Below are positions 35,843 through 46,322 of a DNA stretch of 64,000 nt, piece by piece; the stretch's first letter is position 1; each line of letters starts with the position of its first letter. The notes under the pieces were generated by a model. The model did not search any database. It was not told the DNA's origin and saw only the letters and a list, made by a program, of their open reading frames with translations. This DNA comes from Mycobacterium sp. ITM-2016-00317 (GTDB lineage: Bacteria; Actinomycetota; Actinomycetes; Mycobacteriales; Mycobacteriaceae), in the NCBI RefSeq assembly GCF_002968295.1, contig NZ_CP134399.1:2294001-2358000 (forward strand). The letters run 5' to 3'. The translations under genes and the position numbers were made by a program.

Positions 35843-36718
35843 TCAGACCCCGCGGCTGCGGTCGCCCTGCAGCTCCAGCGGCTCGGCCTCCATCGGCGCC
35901 GGACCCTTGCGGGAGCGGCGCATCCGCTTCTCCAACCGGGTCGCCAGCCACGACAGGGTGAAGTTCATCGCGATCATCAGCAGCGCGATCACGATCAGCG
36001 CCGGAATGTAGTTGCCGTAGGCCGAGCCGATCACCGTGCCCTGGCGCACCATCTCGACGAACGTGATCTGGTAGCCGAGCGCGGTGTCCTTCAACACCAC
36101 GACCAGCTGGGAGACCAGCACCGGCAGCATCGAGGTGATCGCCTGCGGCAGCAGGATCGACCGCATCGTCTGACCTGAGGTCATGCCCAGCGCGGACGCA
36201 GCCTCGGCCTGGCCACGCGGCAGCGCGTGCACACCGGCGCGCACGATCTCGGCGATCACCGCGGCGTTGTAGAGCGTCAGGCCGGTGATCACGCCGGCCA
36301 GCGCGAGGTGCTTGGACGGGAACACGTCGTAGAACGCGTACAGGAAGTACGCGAAGATCATCATGATCAGCACCGGCACCGCGCGGAAGAACTCGACGAA
36401 CACCGACGAGGCCCAGCGGATCCCGTTGTGCGTCGACAGCCGGCCCACCCCGAGCACCAGGCCCAGCGCCAGGGCCAGCACGATCGACACGGCCGCCGCC
36501 GTCAGGGTGCCCTCGATGCCCGGCAGCACGTAGGTGCGCCACAGATCGGGGGTCAGGAACGGTTCCCATTTCGCGGCGGTGAGCTGGCCCCGCGACTCCA
36601 GCCGGGAGTAGACCACCCAGGCGACGAGCGCGAGCACCACGATGGTGACCACCGAGATCACCCGGTTGCGGATCCGCGCGCGGGGACCCGGAACGTCGAA
36701 CAGGACAGAGCCGGCCAC
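35843..36718 (-). CDS. gluD: Glutamate-type ABC transporter permease GluD
   Basis: 291 aa from GTG 36718, which shares one base with the gluC stop (TAGTG); an ATG at 36751 is also open. His/Glu/Gln permease family: five or more helices after an N-terminal one, with the EAA loop seen as HALPRGQAEAASALGMTSGQ near 180. A long N-terminal extension and a basic C-terminus (RLEKRMRRSRKGPAP) are typical of GluD. Pairs with GluC to form the channel. Confidence 0.9.
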   Translation of the reverse strand: MAGSVLFDVPGPRARIRNRVISVVTIVVLALVAWVVYSRLESRGQLTAAKWEPFLTPDLWRTYVLPGIEGTLTAAAVSIVLALALGLVLGVGRLSTHNGIRWASSVFVEFFRAVPVLIMMIFAYFLYAFYDVFPSKHLALAGVITGLTLYNAAVIAEIVRAGVHALPRGQAEAASALGMTSGQTMRSILLPQAITSMLPVLVSQLVVVLKDTALGYQITFVEMVRQGTVIGSAYGNYIPALIVIALLMIAMNFTLSWLATRLEKRMRRSRKGPAPMEAEPLELQGDRSRGV

Positions 36719-37398
36719 TAGTGAGCCACCGCCAATCGCTTGCCCAGCCAACCGAACACCAGCCCCAGCGGCAGGGTCAGGATCACGAATCCCAGCGCGA
36801 AGATGCCGCCGACCACCAGCACCGCCGCGGTGTTCTCGATCATCTCCTTCATCAGCAGCGCAGCCTCGGCGACACCGATCGCCGAGGCGATCGTGGTGTT
36901 CTTCGTCAGCGCGATCAGCACCGAACCGAGCGGGATGATGACCGCACGAAACGCCTGCGGCAGCAACACGATCCGCAGGTTCTGCCCGAACGTCAGGCCC
37001 AGCGAGCGGGCGGCTTCGGCCTGGCCCAGCGGGATGGTGTTCACACCGGCGCGCACCGTCTCACACACGAACGACGCGGTGTAGACGGTCAGCCCCAGCA
37101 CGGCCAGCCGGAACCCGCTGTCGGCGATGAACGTCGCCGACCCGCGGTTGGCCAGCGTCAGCCCCAGCGTCTGGGCCAGCCCGAACGAGCAGAACAGGAT
37201 GATCAGCGTCAGCGGGGTGTTGCGCACGATGTTGACGTACGTGGTGCCGATCCAGTTGAGCATCGGCACCGGGGCCAACCGCATCGCCGCCAGCCCCGTG
37301 CCGAGCACGAGCGCACCCACCGCCGACAGAACCGTGAGCTGGATGGTGGTCCAGAACGCGGCGAAGATCTCCGCGCGGTACTCGGTGAAAATCTCCAC
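36718..37398 (-). CDS. gluC: Glutamate-type ABC transporter permease GluC
   Basis: 226-aa inner-membrane permease of the HisMQ family with about five helices. EAA loop: IPLGQAEAARSLGLTFGQNL (near 125-145), which docks to GluA. MEIFTEYRAEIFAAFWTTIQ at the N-terminus is the typical lead-in. 26 bp after gluB. Forms a heterodimer with GluD. Confidence 0.92.
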   Translation of the reverse strand: MEIFTEYRAEIFAAFWTTIQLTVLSAVGALVLGTGLAAMRLAPVPMLNWIGTTYVNIVRNTPLTLIILFCSFGLAQTLGLTLANRGSATFIADSGFRLAVLGLTVYTASFVCETVRAGVNTIPLGQAEAARSLGLTFGQNLRIVLLPQAFRAVIIPLGSVLIALTKNTTIASAIGVAEAALLMKEMIENTAAVLVVGGIFALGFVILTLPLGLVFGWLGKRLAVAH

Positions 37399-37424
37399 AG
37401 GCGGCTCCGGTGGCTACCTGTGGC

Positions 37425-38261
37425 TCAGTTGTCGAGCGGCGGGGGTGCCGGCGCGGTGATTCCGGCCGGGCCGAGGTTCTTGTCGAACGCTTCCTTCCAG
37501 GCCCCGCTCTCCTCCATCTTGCGCAGCGCGTCGTTGATCTTGGTGCGCAGTTCGGTGTTGTCCTTCTTCAGGCCGATGCCGTAGCGCTCCTCGGAGAACG
37601 GCTCGCCGACGATCTTGAACGCGCCGGGGGTCTGGGCGGCGTAGCCGGCCAGGATCGTCTCGTCGGTGGTGACCGCGTCGACGGCGCCGTTCTTCAGCGC
37701 GTCGATGCACGCCGAGTAGGTGTCGTACTGCTGCAGCTGCACGCCCTGGTACTCGTCCTTGATCTTCTGCGCGGGCGTGGAGCCGGACACCGAGCACAGG
37801 ATCTTGTTGTTCTCCAGCGACGCCGCGCCGGTGATGTCGTTGTTGTCCGAGCGGACCAGCAGGCTCTGGCCGGTGACCAGGTACGGGCCCGCGAACGCGA
37901 CCTTCTCCTTGCGCGCGTCGGTGATCGAGTACGTCGCGGCGATGAACTCGACCTGACCGTTCTGGATCAGGTTCTCCCGCTGCGCCGACGGCGACTCTTT
38001 CCATTCGATCTTGTCCGGGGCGTAGCCGAGCTCGTTCGCCACGTAGGTGGCCACGTCCACGTCGAACCCGCTCATGGTGCCGTCGGGGTTCTTCTGGCCC
38101 AGGCCGGGCTGGTCGAACTTGGTGCCGATGACGATCGTGTCGCCGCCACCACCACCGCCGCTGCCGCCGTCACCGCCGCCGCACGCGGTCACTGCGAGGG
38201 GAAGTGCGGCCGCGAGCGCGAAGGCGCCGACGACGCGTGCGGACAGGGACTTGGGGAACAT
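37425..38261 (-). CDS. gluB: Glutamate-type ABC transporter substrate-binding lipoprotein GluB
   Basis: 278 aa. Signal peptide with lipobox LAVTAC (Cys27), then a Gly-rich linker GGGDGGSGGGGGG. The type 2 periplasmic binding fold begins IVIGTKFDQPGLG, with the SBP_bac_3 hallmark GFDVDVATYVANELG. Two cysteines (LCSVSG and YSACIDALK) may form the conserved disulfide. Binds glutamate by family analogy; specificity not proven. Confidence 0.92.
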   Translation of the reverse strand: MFPKSLSARVVGAFALAAALPLAVTACGGGDGGSGGGGGGDTIVIGTKFDQPGLGQKNPDGTMSGFDVDVATYVANELGYAPDKIEWKESPSAQRENLIQNGQVEFIAATYSITDARKEKVAFAGPYLVTGQSLLVRSDNNDITGAASLENNKILCSVSGSTPAQKIKDEYQGVQLQQYDTYSACIDALKNGAVDAVTTDETILAGYAAQTPGAFKIVGEPFSEERYGIGLKKDNTELRTKINDALRKMEESGAWKEAFDKNLGPAGITAPAPPPLDN

Positions 38262-38292
38262 GGTGGTGATTCCTTTCGCCGGGGGGACCGGG

Positions 38293-39054
38293 TCAGTGGT
38301 GCAGGATCTTGCCGAGGAAATCCTTGGCGCGGTCGGTCTGGGGGTTCTCGAAGAACTCGGCGGGTTCGGCGTCCTCGACGACCGCGCCGTCGGACATGAA
38401 CACCACGCGGTTGGCGGCTCTGCGCGCGAACCCCATCTCGTGGGTGACCACCAGCATCGTCATCCCGTCGGAGGCCAGGCCCGCCATCACGGCCAGCACC
38501 TCGTTGATCATCTCGGGATCCAGCGCGCTGGTGGGCTCGTCGAACAGCATCACCTTGGGGTCCATCGCCAGCGACCGCGCGATCGCCACCCGCTGCTGCT
38601 GCCCGCCGGAGAGCTGGGCCGGGTACTTGTCGGCCTGGTTGGCCACCCCGACGCGTTCCAGCAGGCGCATCGCGTTCTCCCGCGCCTGCTCCTTGGACGC
38701 CTTGCGCACCTTCATCGGCGCCAGCGTCACGTTCTCCAGGATCGTCTTGTGCGCGAACAGGTTGAACGACTGGAAGACCATGCCGACGTCGGACCGCAAC
38801 TGCGCGAGCTTGCGGCCCTCCGCGGGCAGGACCACACCGTCGATCGCGATGGTGCCCGAGTCGATGGTCTCCAGCCGGTTGATGGTGCGGCACAGCGTCG
38901 ACTTGCCCGAACCCGACGGACCCAGCACGACGACGACCTGGCCGCGACCGACCTCGAGGTTGATGTCCTTGAGGACGTGGAGGGCGCCGAAGTGCTTGTT
39001 CACCGCCTTCACAGAGATCATCGGCACGTCAGGGGACTCCCTGGGGCTCTCCAT
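38293..39054 (-). CDS. gluA: Glutamate-type ABC transporter ATPase GluA
   Basis: 253 aa from ATG 39054 (or 242 from ATG 39021, MISVKAVNKHF, where homology begins). Walker A VLGPSGSGKSTLC, Q loop VGMVFQSFNLF, signature QLSGGQQQRVAIARSLA, Walker B KVMLFDEPTSALD, H loop VVTHEMGF. First gene of gluABCD; divergent from miaB. Polar amino-acid uptake family. Confidence 0.93.
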   Translation of the reverse strand: MESPRESPDVPMISVKAVNKHFGALHVLKDINLEVGRGQVVVVLGPSGSGKSTLCRTINRLETIDSGTIAIDGVVLPAEGRKLAQLRSDVGMVFQSFNLFAHKTILENVTLAPMKVRKASKEQARENAMRLLERVGVANQADKYPAQLSGGQQQRVAIARSLAMDPKVMLFDEPTSALDPEMINEVLAVMAGLASDGMTMLVVTHEMGFARRAANRVVFMSDGAVVEDAEPAEFFENPQTDRAKDFLGKILHH

Positions 39055-39135
39055 GCGTGAAGACCTTACCCAGGGAACGTCCAGCGTGCTGTGAACTCGA
39101 CGATCGGCGATTTTAGGGGTGGCCGCCGCGCTCCG

Positions 39136-39141
39136 TAGGAT
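39136..39141 (+). promoter_or_regulatory. -10 element of a leaderless miaB promoter
   Basis: TAGGAT ends 7 nt before GTG 39149, supporting that GTG as the start. The alternative ATG 39140 overlaps the box itself. Confidence 0.45.
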
Positions 39142-39148
39142 GGCCCCC

Positions 39149-40681
39149 GTGACTTCCACGGTGACGCAGCAGGCGAGCGGGCTTTCTCCCGACCGTCCGG
39201 CGCGAACGTTCGAGGTCCGCACGTACGGCTGTCAGATGAACGTGCACGACTCCGAACGCCTGGCCGGACTGCTCGAGGAGGCCGGCTACCGCCGCGCGGG
39301 CGCGGGCGCCGACGCCGACATCGTGGTGTTCAACACGTGCGCGGTGCGGGAGAACGCCGACAACAAGCTGTACGGCAACCTCAGTCACCTCGCGCCGCGC
39401 AAGCAGGCCGACCCGGACATGCAGATCGCCGTCGGCGGCTGCCTGGCGCAGAAGGACCGGGACTCGGTGCTGCAGAAGGCGCCGTGGGTGGATGTGGTGT
39501 TCGGCACCCACAACATCGGTTCGCTGCCCGCGTTGCTGGACCGGGCCCGCCACAACCGCGTCGCGCAGGTCGAAATCGCCGAAGCGCTGCGGGAATTCCC
39601 GTCGGCACTGCCGGCCAGTCGCGAATCATCCTATGCGGCTTGGGTTTCCATCTCGGTCGGCTGCAACAACACGTGCACGTTCTGCATCGTGCCGTCGCTG
39701 CGCGGCAAGGAGATGGACCGGCGGCCGGGCGATGTGCTGGCCGAGGTGCAGACGCTGGTCGACCAGGGCGTGCTGGAGATCACCCTGCTGGGGCAGAACG
39801 TGAACGCCTACGGCGTGTCCTTTGTAGACGCCGACCAGCCGCGCGACCGCGGCGCGTTCGCCAAGCTGCTGCGCGCCTGCGGACGGATCGACGGGCTGGA
39901 GCGGGTGCGCTTCACCTCGCCCCATCCCGCCGAGTTCACCGACGACGTGATCGAGGCGATGGCCGAGACGCCGAATGTGTGCCCGACCCTGCACATGCCG
40001 CTGCAGTCCGGCTCCGACCGGGTGCTGCGTGCGATGCGCCGCTCCTACCGGGCCGAGCGCTACCTCGGCATCATCGATCGGGTGCGCGCCGCGATCCCGG
40101 ACGCGGCGATCACGACCGACATCATCGTCGGCTTCCCCGGCGAGACCGAGGAGGACTTCCAGGCCACCCTCGACGTCGTCGCGGCGGCCCGGTTCAGCAG
40201 CGCGTTCACCTTCCAGTACTCCAAACGGCCGGGCACCCCGGCCGCCGACTTGGCTGACCAGGTCCCCAAAGCCGTTGTCTCCGAGCGGTACCAGCGGCTG
40301 ATCGACTTACAGGAGAAGATCTCGCTGACCGAGAACACCGCACAGATCGGGCGCCGCGTCGAGTTGCTCGTCGCCACCGGCGAGGGACGCAAGGACGCCG
40401 CCACCGCCCGGATGTCGGGCCGGGCCCGCGACGGCAGGCTGGTGCACTTCACTCCCGGCCCCGCCGGTGACGAGATCAGGCCGGGCGACGTCGTGGTGAC
40501 CACCGTCACCGGCGCCGCGCCGCATCACCTGATCGCCGACGGCGCCCCGGTGGAGCACCGGCGCACCCGGGCCGGTGACGCGCACGCGGCCGGGCGGAAG
40601 CCGCGCACCGGGGTCGGCCTGGGGATGCCCGCGATCGGTGTGCCCGCCGCGGCGCCGGCGACGAGCGGATGTGCCCGATGA
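39149..40681 (+). CDS. miaB: tRNA-2-methylthio-N6-dimethylallyladenosine synthase MiaB
   Basis: Radical-SAM methylthiotransferase acting on i6A37 of tRNAs after MiaA. 510 aa from GTG 39149. The UPF0004 domain holds three Cys ligands ([27 protein letters not shown]). The radical SAM motif CxxxCxxC is [20 protein letters not shown] near 165. The TRAM domain ([13 protein letters not shown] to GDVVVTTVT) follows. The matching miaA is 5 kb downstream. Its stop overlaps the next ATG (ATGA). Confidence 0.95.
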   Translation: MTSTVTQQASGLSPDRPARTFEVRTYGCQMNVHDSERLAGLLEEAGYRRAGAGADADIVVFNTCAVRENADNKLYGNLSHLAPRKQADPDMQIAVGGCLAQKDRDSVLQKAPWVDVVFGTHNIGSLPALLDRARHNRVAQVEIAEALREFPSALPASRESSYAAWVSISVGCNNTCTFCIVPSLRGKEMDRRPGDVLAEVQTLVDQGVLEITLLGQNVNAYGVSFVDADQPRDRGAFAKLLRACGRIDGLERVRFTSPHPAEFTDDVIEAMAETPNVCPTLHMPLQSGSDRVLRAMRRSYRAERYLGIIDRVRAAIPDAAITTDIIVGFPGETEEDFQATLDVVAAARFSSAFTFQYSKRPGTPAADLADQVPKAVVSERYQRLIDLQEKISLTENTAQIGRRVELLVATGEGRKDAATARMSGRARDGRLVHFTPGPAGDEIRPGDVVVTTVTGAAPHHLIADGAPVEHRRTRAGDAHAAGRKPRTGVGLGMPAIGVPAAAPATSGCAR

Positions 40682-41301
40682 GCGGGGAGTCGAGCGCGAA
40701 CGGCTTCGACGCCTACAAGAGCGACCTGGAGGCGGCCGAACGGCGCGTCTCCCGCGAGATCGACCCGGGTGCGCGGGCGCTGGTGCTCTCGATACTGGTG
40801 TTCGTGCTGCTGGCCACGCTGGTGCTCCCGCACACCGGCGGTGCGCGCGGACTCGACGTGCTCTCCGGCTCCGAGGCGGCCACCGAGGCCGGCGTCGCGC
40901 TGCCGTCGCGGGTGTTCGCATGGTTCTCGCTGGTGTTCGGCGTCGGCTTCGCGATGCTGGCACTGCTGACCCGGCGCTGGACGCTAGCGTGGATCGCCCT
41001 CGCCGGGTCCACCGTGTCGGCGTTCCTGGGGATGCTGGCGGTGTGGTCGCGGCAGACCGCGCCGGACCCGTATCCAGGTCCCGGGATCGGCCTGGTCGTC
41101 GGCTGGCTGGCGGTGATCCTGCTGAGCTACCACTGGGCCCGGGTGGTCGCCACCCGAACCGCGCTGCAACTGGCCGCTGAGCAAGAGCGTCGCCGCGTCA
41201 TCTCCGAAGGCCAGCAGAAGGGCCTCCTGGAGTCGTTCCCCGGCGAGGGCGACGACGACAAGGGTGACGACGCCGCCCCGCCGAAGAAGCCGACGAACTA
41301 G
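40678..41301 (+). CDS. Conserved membrane protein (Rv2732c homologue)
   Basis: 207 aa with four predicted helices: [53 protein letters not shown] and [16 protein letters not shown]. Cytoplasmic N-terminus (about 40 aa) and an acidic C-terminus [15 protein letters not shown]. Coupled to miaB by ATGA. Rv2732c has been linked to respiration/envelope function, but the molecular role is not settled. Its stop abuts the stop of the convergent DUF349 gene with no gap. Confidence 0.85.
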   Translation: MSGESSANGFDAYKSDLEAAERRVSREIDPGARALVLSILVFVLLATLVLPHTGGARGLDVLSGSEAATEAGVALPSRVFAWFSLVFGVGFAMLALLTRRWTLAWIALAGSTVSAFLGMLAVWSRQTAPDPYPGPGIGLVVGWLAVILLSYHWARVVATRTALQLAAEQERRRVISEGQQKGLLESFPGEGDDDKGDDAAPPKKPTN

Positions 41302-42699
41302 TCAGCGTTTGCGGCTGACCGCGTCCGCCGCCGCGTCCGCCCACTGGCGCCACTGCTCGGCACTGGCGCGTGCCTGCTCGGCGTCCTTGGTGCGACCGGC
41401 CGCGGCCGCCTTTTCCGCCTGCCGCTCGAACTGCTCGGCGCGGGCGCGGAACTGATCGGCACGGGCCTGGGCCTCCGGGTCCACCCCGCCGGTCGGGGCG
41501 TCGCGGATCTTCTTCTCCACCGACCGCAGCCGGCGCTCCAGGTCGGCCGCGCGTTCCCGTGGCACCTTGCCGATCGCGTCCCACCGGTCGCCGATCGTGC
41601 GCAGCGCGGCCCGGGCCGCGTCCAGATCCGAGGTGTCGATCCGCTCCGCCTCGGCCAGCAGCGCCTCCTTGGCCTCGGCGTTGGCGCGGAACTCCGCGTC
41701 GCGTTCGGCCGTGGCGGCGTTGCGCGCCGAGAAGAACTTGTCCTGGGCGGCCTTGAAGCGCTGCCAGAGCGAGTCGTCGACGTCCTTGGACGCGCGCCCC
41801 GCGGCCTTCCACTCGGTCAGCAGCTCGCGGAACGTCGCCGAGGTCGGCCCCCACTCGGTCGAATCACACAGCGCCTCGGCACGCTCGCACAGCGACTCCT
41901 TGGCCTGCCGGGCGCCGGCGCGTTCCCGGTCCAGCTCGGCGAAATGCGAACCCCGGCGGCGGTTGAACGTCTCCCGCGCTGCCGAGTAGCGCTTCCACAG
42001 CGCATCGTCGATCTTGCGGTCCAGCCCGGTGATCGTCTTCCACTCGTCGAGGATGGCGCGCATCCGGTCGCCGGCGGCCTTCCACTGGGTGGAGTTGGCC
42101 GCGATGTCCTCGGCCTCGGCGGCCAGCGCCTCCTTGCGGGCGGTCTGGGTGGCACGCAGCTCCTCGCGGCGGGCCTTCTCCTCGTGCGAGGCGCTGTCGG
42201 CCTGCTCGACGATCGAGGCCAGGCGCGCGGCCAGCGCGTCGACGTCACCGAGCACGTGCGCGTCGGCCAGGCCCTCGGCCAGCGACACCGCCGCCGACCG
42301 GATCTTGCGGGCATCGCCGGTCCCGGACGCCAGCCTGGTCTCCAGCAGCACCACCTCGGTGTGCAGGTCGTCGAAGCGGCGCCCGAAGTGGGTGAACGCG
42401 GCCTCGGGTTCGCCGGCCTGCCACGAGCCGATGGTGCGCTCACCGGCCGCGGTGATCAGCCAGACCGTGCCGTCGGGATCGACGCGGCCGAACCGGTGCG
42501 GATCGCTGGTCGGCGCGGTGCCCACCACCGGCGCCGACACGGGGACGGCCGGCCGGGGACCGGGCCGCATCGCACCCGGCTTGGGTTTGGCGGCGGAGGG
42601 CTTGGGTCGTGGGGCCGGCGCGGAGGTGACCTCCTGCGTCGTCGCTTCGGTGCCCTGGGGTCCGGCGTCCGGGGAGCCGCCGCGTTCGGTGATCGTCAT
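41302..42699 (-). CDS. DUF349 domain coiled-coil protein (Rv2731 homologue)
   Basis: 465 aa. A Pro/Ala-rich N-terminus (about 1-60) is followed by a domain near [20 protein letters not shown]. Successive alpha-helical DUF349 repeats then run to the end, each about 75 aa. Examples are [20 protein letters not shown] and [20 protein letters not shown]. The W..AG/G.....D..LW.R pattern is diagnostic. Function unknown. ATG 42699 agrees with homologues (M. tuberculosis 450 aa). Confidence 0.88.
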   Translation of the reverse strand: MTITERGGSPDAGPQGTEATTQEVTSAPAPRPKPSAAKPKPGAMRPGPRPAVPVSAPVVGTAPTSDPHRFGRVDPDGTVWLITAAGERTIGSWQAGEPEAAFTHFGRRFDDLHTEVVLLETRLASGTGDARKIRSAAVSLAEGLADAHVLGDVDALAARLASIVEQADSASHEEKARREELRATQTARKEALAAEAEDIAANSTQWKAAGDRMRAILDEWKTITGLDRKIDDALWKRYSAARETFNRRRGSHFAELDRERAGARQAKESLCERAEALCDSTEWGPTSATFRELLTEWKAAGRASKDVDDSLWQRFKAAQDKFFSARNAATAERDAEFRANAEAKEALLAEAERIDTSDLDAARAALRTIGDRWDAIGKVPRERAADLERRLRSVEKKIRDAPTGGVDPEAQARADQFRARAEQFERQAEKAAAAGRTKDAEQARASAEQWRQWADAAADAVSRKR

Positions 42700-42870
42700 G
42701 TCCGTTACCTCGTGTCTTGTCGCGCGGTTCCCCGCGCACCTGCCGCGCACCGCGGCGCCTGTGAGCTGACAACGCTCCTGGCTATTGAAACAGGTCGCCC
42801 GGCACCGCGCCCACGCGTTGGCCTGTGCCGGTGCCTAGGCTCTCCCGGGACACACCGGAGGAGGTCGCCG

Positions 42871-43752
42871 ATGGCGAAGGCGGATCTGGCCGCACTGCTC
42901 GCGCTCGCCGCCGCGTTCTTCATGGCGGCCGGCGACGTCATCCATCAGCGCTCGGCGCACGAGGTGACCGACGAACAGGTCGGCCACCTGCAGCTTTTCG
43001 GCAAGCTGCTGCGGGACCGGCAGTGGTGGACAGGCAGCGCGGTGGCCGCGGTCGGTTTCGTGCTGCAGGCCGCGGCGCTGGGCCTGGGCTCGGTGTTGCT
43101 GGTGCAGGCGCTGCTGGTCACCTCGCTGTTGTTCGCGCTGCCGATGAGCGCGAAGCTGTCCCACCGCCGGGTGACCCGCTGGGAGTGGCTGTGGGCGGCG
43201 CTGCTGGCGGGAGCGGTCGCGATGATCGTCACCGTCGGCAATCCCACCGAGGGTGCGTCGCGGGCCTCGCTGGAGACCTGGGTGGCGGTGGCGCTGGTCC
43301 TCGGGCCCGCGGTGGTGCTGTGTGTCATCGGCGCGAGGGTGTGGTCGGGGCCGGTGAGCGCGGTGCTGACGGCGGTGGTCTCCGGCGTGCTGTGGGGCCT
43401 GTTCGCCGTGCTGACCAAGTCGGTGGTGCATCATCTCGACGTCAGCAGTCTCGGCGGACTTCTCGCGGTGGCCCGGCTGCCCGAGCTCTACGCGTGGGTG
43501 GCGGTGGCGATCCTGGGAACCTCGACCCAGCAGGCAGCGTTCCGCGCCGGCGCGCTGACGGCCTCGCTGCCGACGATGACGGTCACCGAACCGATCGTCG
43601 CGTGCGGGCTGGGCGTCGCGGTGCTCGGCGAGTCTCTGCGCCCCGGAGAGGCGGGCTGGATCACCTTGGTCGTCGCGGTGGCCGTGCTGGTGGTGGCCAC
43701 CGTCGCGCTGGCGCGCGGGGAAGCGGCCACCCGTGACCCGGTGACTGTGTGA
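42871..43752 (+). CDS. DMT-type integral membrane protein (Rv2729c homologue)
   Basis: 293 aa with about nine or ten helices, matching the EamA/DMT superfamily layout (LALAAAFFMAAGDVIHQRSA first, VLVVATVALARGEA last). Conserved loops include HLQLFGKLLRDRQWWTG and GALTASLPTMTVTEPIVACG near the C-terminus. Transport substrate unknown. GAGGAGG precedes ATG 42871. It ends 13 bp before the Rv2728c-like gene. Confidence 0.85.
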   Translation: MAKADLAALLALAAAFFMAAGDVIHQRSAHEVTDEQVGHLQLFGKLLRDRQWWTGSAVAAVGFVLQAAALGLGSVLLVQALLVTSLLFALPMSAKLSHRRVTRWEWLWAALLAGAVAMIVTVGNPTEGASRASLETWVAVALVLGPAVVLCVIGARVWSGPVSAVLTAVVSGVLWGLFAVLTKSVVHHLDVSSLGGLLAVARLPELYAWVAVAILGTSTQQAAFRAGALTASLPTMTVTEPIVACGLGVAVLGESLRPGEAGWITLVVAVAVLVVATVALARGEAATRDPVTV

Positions 43753-43765
43753 TTAGTTGGATGCC

Positions 43766-44455
43766 GTGTTGACCGCCATCGCGATCGTCCCGTCGGCGCC
43801 GCTGATGGTCCCCGAGCTGGCCTCCTCGGCCGCCGCCGAGACCGAGGACATGCGCGCGGCCGCGGTGTCCGCGGCGGCCGGTCTGCCGCGCCGCTGGATC
43901 GCCGTCGGCGTCGGACCCACCGACAGCGTCCACGACCCGCAGACCGCAGGCACGTTCGCCGGCTACGGCGTCGACGTCAGGGTCGGGCTGTCCGCGCCTG
44001 CCGTCACCGGCGAGCCCACGGCGCTGCCGCTGTGCGCGCTGATCGCCGGGTGGCTGCGCGGTGCCGCCACCCCGGACGCCGAGGTGCAGGTGCGCGCCTT
44101 CGGCGGCGACCGGGACGCCGCCGCGGCCGTCGGGACCGGCGCCCGGCTGCGCGCCGAACTCGACGCCGCACCCGAGGACGTCGGTGTGCTGGTGATCGCC
44201 GACGGCGCCAACACCCTGACACCGTCGGCCCCGGGCGGGTACGACCCGGCCGCGGCGCCCGCGCAGGACGCGCTCGACGACGCGCTGGCCGCCGGCGACA
44301 CCGACGCGCTGACCCGGCTCCCGGCGGCGATCCTCGGCCGGGTCGCCTACCAGGTGCTGGCCGGCCTGGCCGGACCCGGCCCGCGCTCGGCCGACCAGTA
44401 CTACCGCGGCGCCCCCTACGGCGTCGGCTACTTCGTCGGCGCCTGGACCCCGTGA
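43766..44455 (+). CDS. Rv2728c-like conserved protein (class III extradiol dioxygenase-like fold)
   Basis: 229 aa from GTG 43766 (a TTG at 43757 is in frame). Begins [20 protein letters not shown]. It carries [17 protein letters not shown] and [17 protein letters not shown] segments seen in the mycobacterial family. The AIVPxAP and VGYF elements recall the LigB-like superfamily, but metal ligands are not complete, so activity is uncertain. Its stop overlaps the miaA GTG (GTGA), and it accompanies miaA/dapF in mycobacteria. Confidence 0.78.
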   Translation: MLTAIAIVPSAPLMVPELASSAAAETEDMRAAAVSAAAGLPRRWIAVGVGPTDSVHDPQTAGTFAGYGVDVRVGLSAPAVTGEPTALPLCALIAGWLRGAATPDAEVQVRAFGGDRDAAAAVGTGARLRAELDAAPEDVGVLVIADGANTLTPSAPGGYDPAAAPAQDALDDALAAGDTDALTRLPAAILGRVAYQVLAGLAGPGPRSADQYYRGAPYGVGYFVGAWTP

Positions 44456-45378
44456 CCGCCGTGCGACCACTGGCCCTGGTCGGCCCCACCGGGACGGGCA
44501 AGTCCGAGCTGGCTCTGGCCGTCGCCGACGCGCTCAGCGGCGACACCGCCGTCGAGGTGGTCAACGCCGACGCGATGCAGCTCTACCGCGGTATGGACAT
44601 CGGCACCGCCAAGCTCACGCCGGCCGAGCGCCGCGGCGTGCCCCACCACCAGCTCGACGTCCTGGAGGTCACCGAGACCGCGACCGTCGCCCGGTACCAG
44701 GCCGCCGCCGCCGCGGACGTCGAGGCGATCGCCGCCAGGGGCGCGGTGCCGGTGATCGTCGGCGGGTCGATGCTCTACGTCCAGTCGCTGCTCGACCAGT
44801 GGTCGTTCCCGGCCACCGACCCGCAGGTGCGGGCCCGCTGGGAACAGCGCCTCGCCGACGTCGGCGTCGCGGCACTGCACCGCGAACTCGCCGCGGTCGA
44901 CGCCGCCGCGGCGGCCTCGATCCTGCCGACCGACGGCCGGCGGATCGTGCGGGCGCTGGAGGTGGTGGAGCTGACCGGGCGGCCGTTCGCGGCGTCGGCG
45001 CCGACCATCGGCACCCCGCGCTGGAACACCGCGATCATCGGACTGGACTGGGAGACCTCCGTCCTCGACGACCGGCTGGCGCGGCGCACCGACCTGATGT
45101 TCGAGCGCGGGCTGGTCGAGGAGGTCGTCACGCTCGTCGGTCGCGGCCTGCGCGACGGTGTCACCGCAGCGCGGGCGCTCGGCTATGCGCAGGTGCTCGC
45201 CGACCTCGACGCGGGCGGTGACGGCAGCGCGGCACGCGAACCCACCTTCGTCGGCACCAGGCGCTACGTGCGCAGGCAACGCTCGTGGTTCCGCCGCGAC
45301 CACCGCATCACCTGGCTGGACGGCGCGGCAGCCGGCAACGTCGACGCGGTGCTGCGCGCGTGGCGCGACGTATCCTGA
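44452..45378 (+). CDS. miaA: tRNA dimethylallyltransferase MiaA
   Basis: Transfers dimethylallyl from DMAPP to A37 of UNN-reading tRNAs, supplying the MiaB substrate. 308 aa. P-loop [15 protein letters not shown] (near 7-21), [20 protein letters not shown], catalytic-region HHQLDVLEV and [11 protein letters not shown]. The C-terminal helical part has [18 protein letters not shown] 44452 overlaps the upstream stop. Confidence 0.95.
   Translation: MTAVRPLALVGPTGTGKSELALAVADALSGDTAVEVVNADAMQLYRGMDIGTAKLTPAERRGVPHHQLDVLEVTETATVARYQAAAAADVEAIAARGAVPVIVGGSMLYVQSLLDQWSFPATDPQVRARWEQRLADVGVAALHRELAAVDAAAAASILPTDGRRIVRALEVVELTGRPFAASAPTIGTPRWNTAIIGLDWETSVLDDRLARRTDLMFERGLVEEVVTLVGRGLRDGVTAARALGYAQVLADLDAGGDGSAAREPTFVGTRRYVRRQRSWFRRDHRITWLDGAAAGNVDAVLRAWRDVS
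45371..45376 (+). promoter_or_regulatory. -10 element of a leaderless dapF promoter
   Basis: TATCCT within the end of miaA stands 6 nt before GTG 45383, the leaderless spacing. Confidence 0.45.
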
Positions 45379-45382
45379 CCGG

Positions 45383-46297
45383 GTGAAGTTCGCCAAGGGA
45401 CACGGCACGCAGAACGACTTCGTGCTGCTCCCGGACCTGACCGCCGAGCTGCCGCTGACCCCCGCCGCGGTCAGCGCGCTGTGCGACCGGCGCCGTGGCC
45501 TCGGCGCCGACGGCGTGCTGCGCGTGACCACCGCCGGCGCCGCCCACGCCGCCGGGGTGTTCGCGCGGATCCCCGAGGGGGTCGCCGAGTCCGACTGGTA
45601 CATGGACTACCGCAACGCCGACGGGTCGATCGCGCAGATGTGCGGCAACGGCGTGCGGGTGTTTGCGCACTACTTGCGGGCCAGCGGACTGGAAACACGC
45701 GACGAGTTCGTCGTCGGCTCGCCGGCCGGGCCCCGGCCCGTGGTGCTGCACGGCCCCGCCGGCACCACCGCCGACGTCACCGTCGAGATGGGCAAGGCCG
45801 CCCAGCTGGGCACCGGCACCGCAACCGTCGGCGGCCGGGCCTTCACCGGGCTCGCCGTCGACGTCGGAAACCCGCACCTGGCCTGTGTGGACGACACGCT
45901 GACCGCCGAGGAACTCCTCGCCCTGGACGTCGCCGCACCCGTGCGGTTCGACACCGCGCAGTTCCCCGACGGCGTCAACGTCGAGGTGCTCACCGCTCCG
46001 TCCGGCGGCGCGGTGTCGATGCGGGTACACGAACGCGGAGTGGGGGAGACCCGCTCGTGCGGCACCGGAACCGTCGCGGCGACCGTCGCCGCGCTGGCCC
46101 ACCAGGGCACACCGACCGGATCGCTGACCGTGCGCGTGCCCGGTGGCGAGGTCCTGGTCACCGTCACCGAGGCCACCAGCTTCCTGCGCGGACCGTCGGT
46201 CCTGGTCGCCGACGGGGAGATCGCCGACCGGTGGTGGGCGGCCCAGCAGGGAACAGCCGGCCCGGCCGGGACGTTAATTGGAGTGCATGCTCAATGA
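45383..46297 (+). CDS. dapF: Diaminopimelate epimerase
   Basis: Converts LL- to meso-diaminopimelate for peptidoglycan and lysine. 304 aa (M. tuberculosis 289). The two catalytic cysteines are in [13 protein letters not shown] (near 87) and [10 protein letters not shown] (near 226). [10 protein letters not shown] at the start and NPHLACVDD are also conserved. A short Gly/Ala extension is present at the C-terminus. The 3' end overlaps the possible hflX leader. Confidence 0.95.
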   Translation: MKFAKGHGTQNDFVLLPDLTAELPLTPAAVSALCDRRRGLGADGVLRVTTAGAAHAAGVFARIPEGVAESDWYMDYRNADGSIAQMCGNGVRVFAHYLRASGLETRDEFVVGSPAGPRPVVLHGPAGTTADVTVEMGKAAQLGTGTATVGGRAFTGLAVDVGNPHLACVDDTLTAEELLALDVAAPVRFDTAQFPDGVNVEVLTAPSGGAVSMRVHERGVGETRSCGTGTVAATVAALAHQGTPTGSLTVRVPGGEVLVTVTEATSFLRGPSVLVADGEIADRWWAAQQGTAGPAGTLIGVHAQ

Positions 46298-46322
46298 CAT
46301 TCGTGCGAATCTTGATTCGCCT

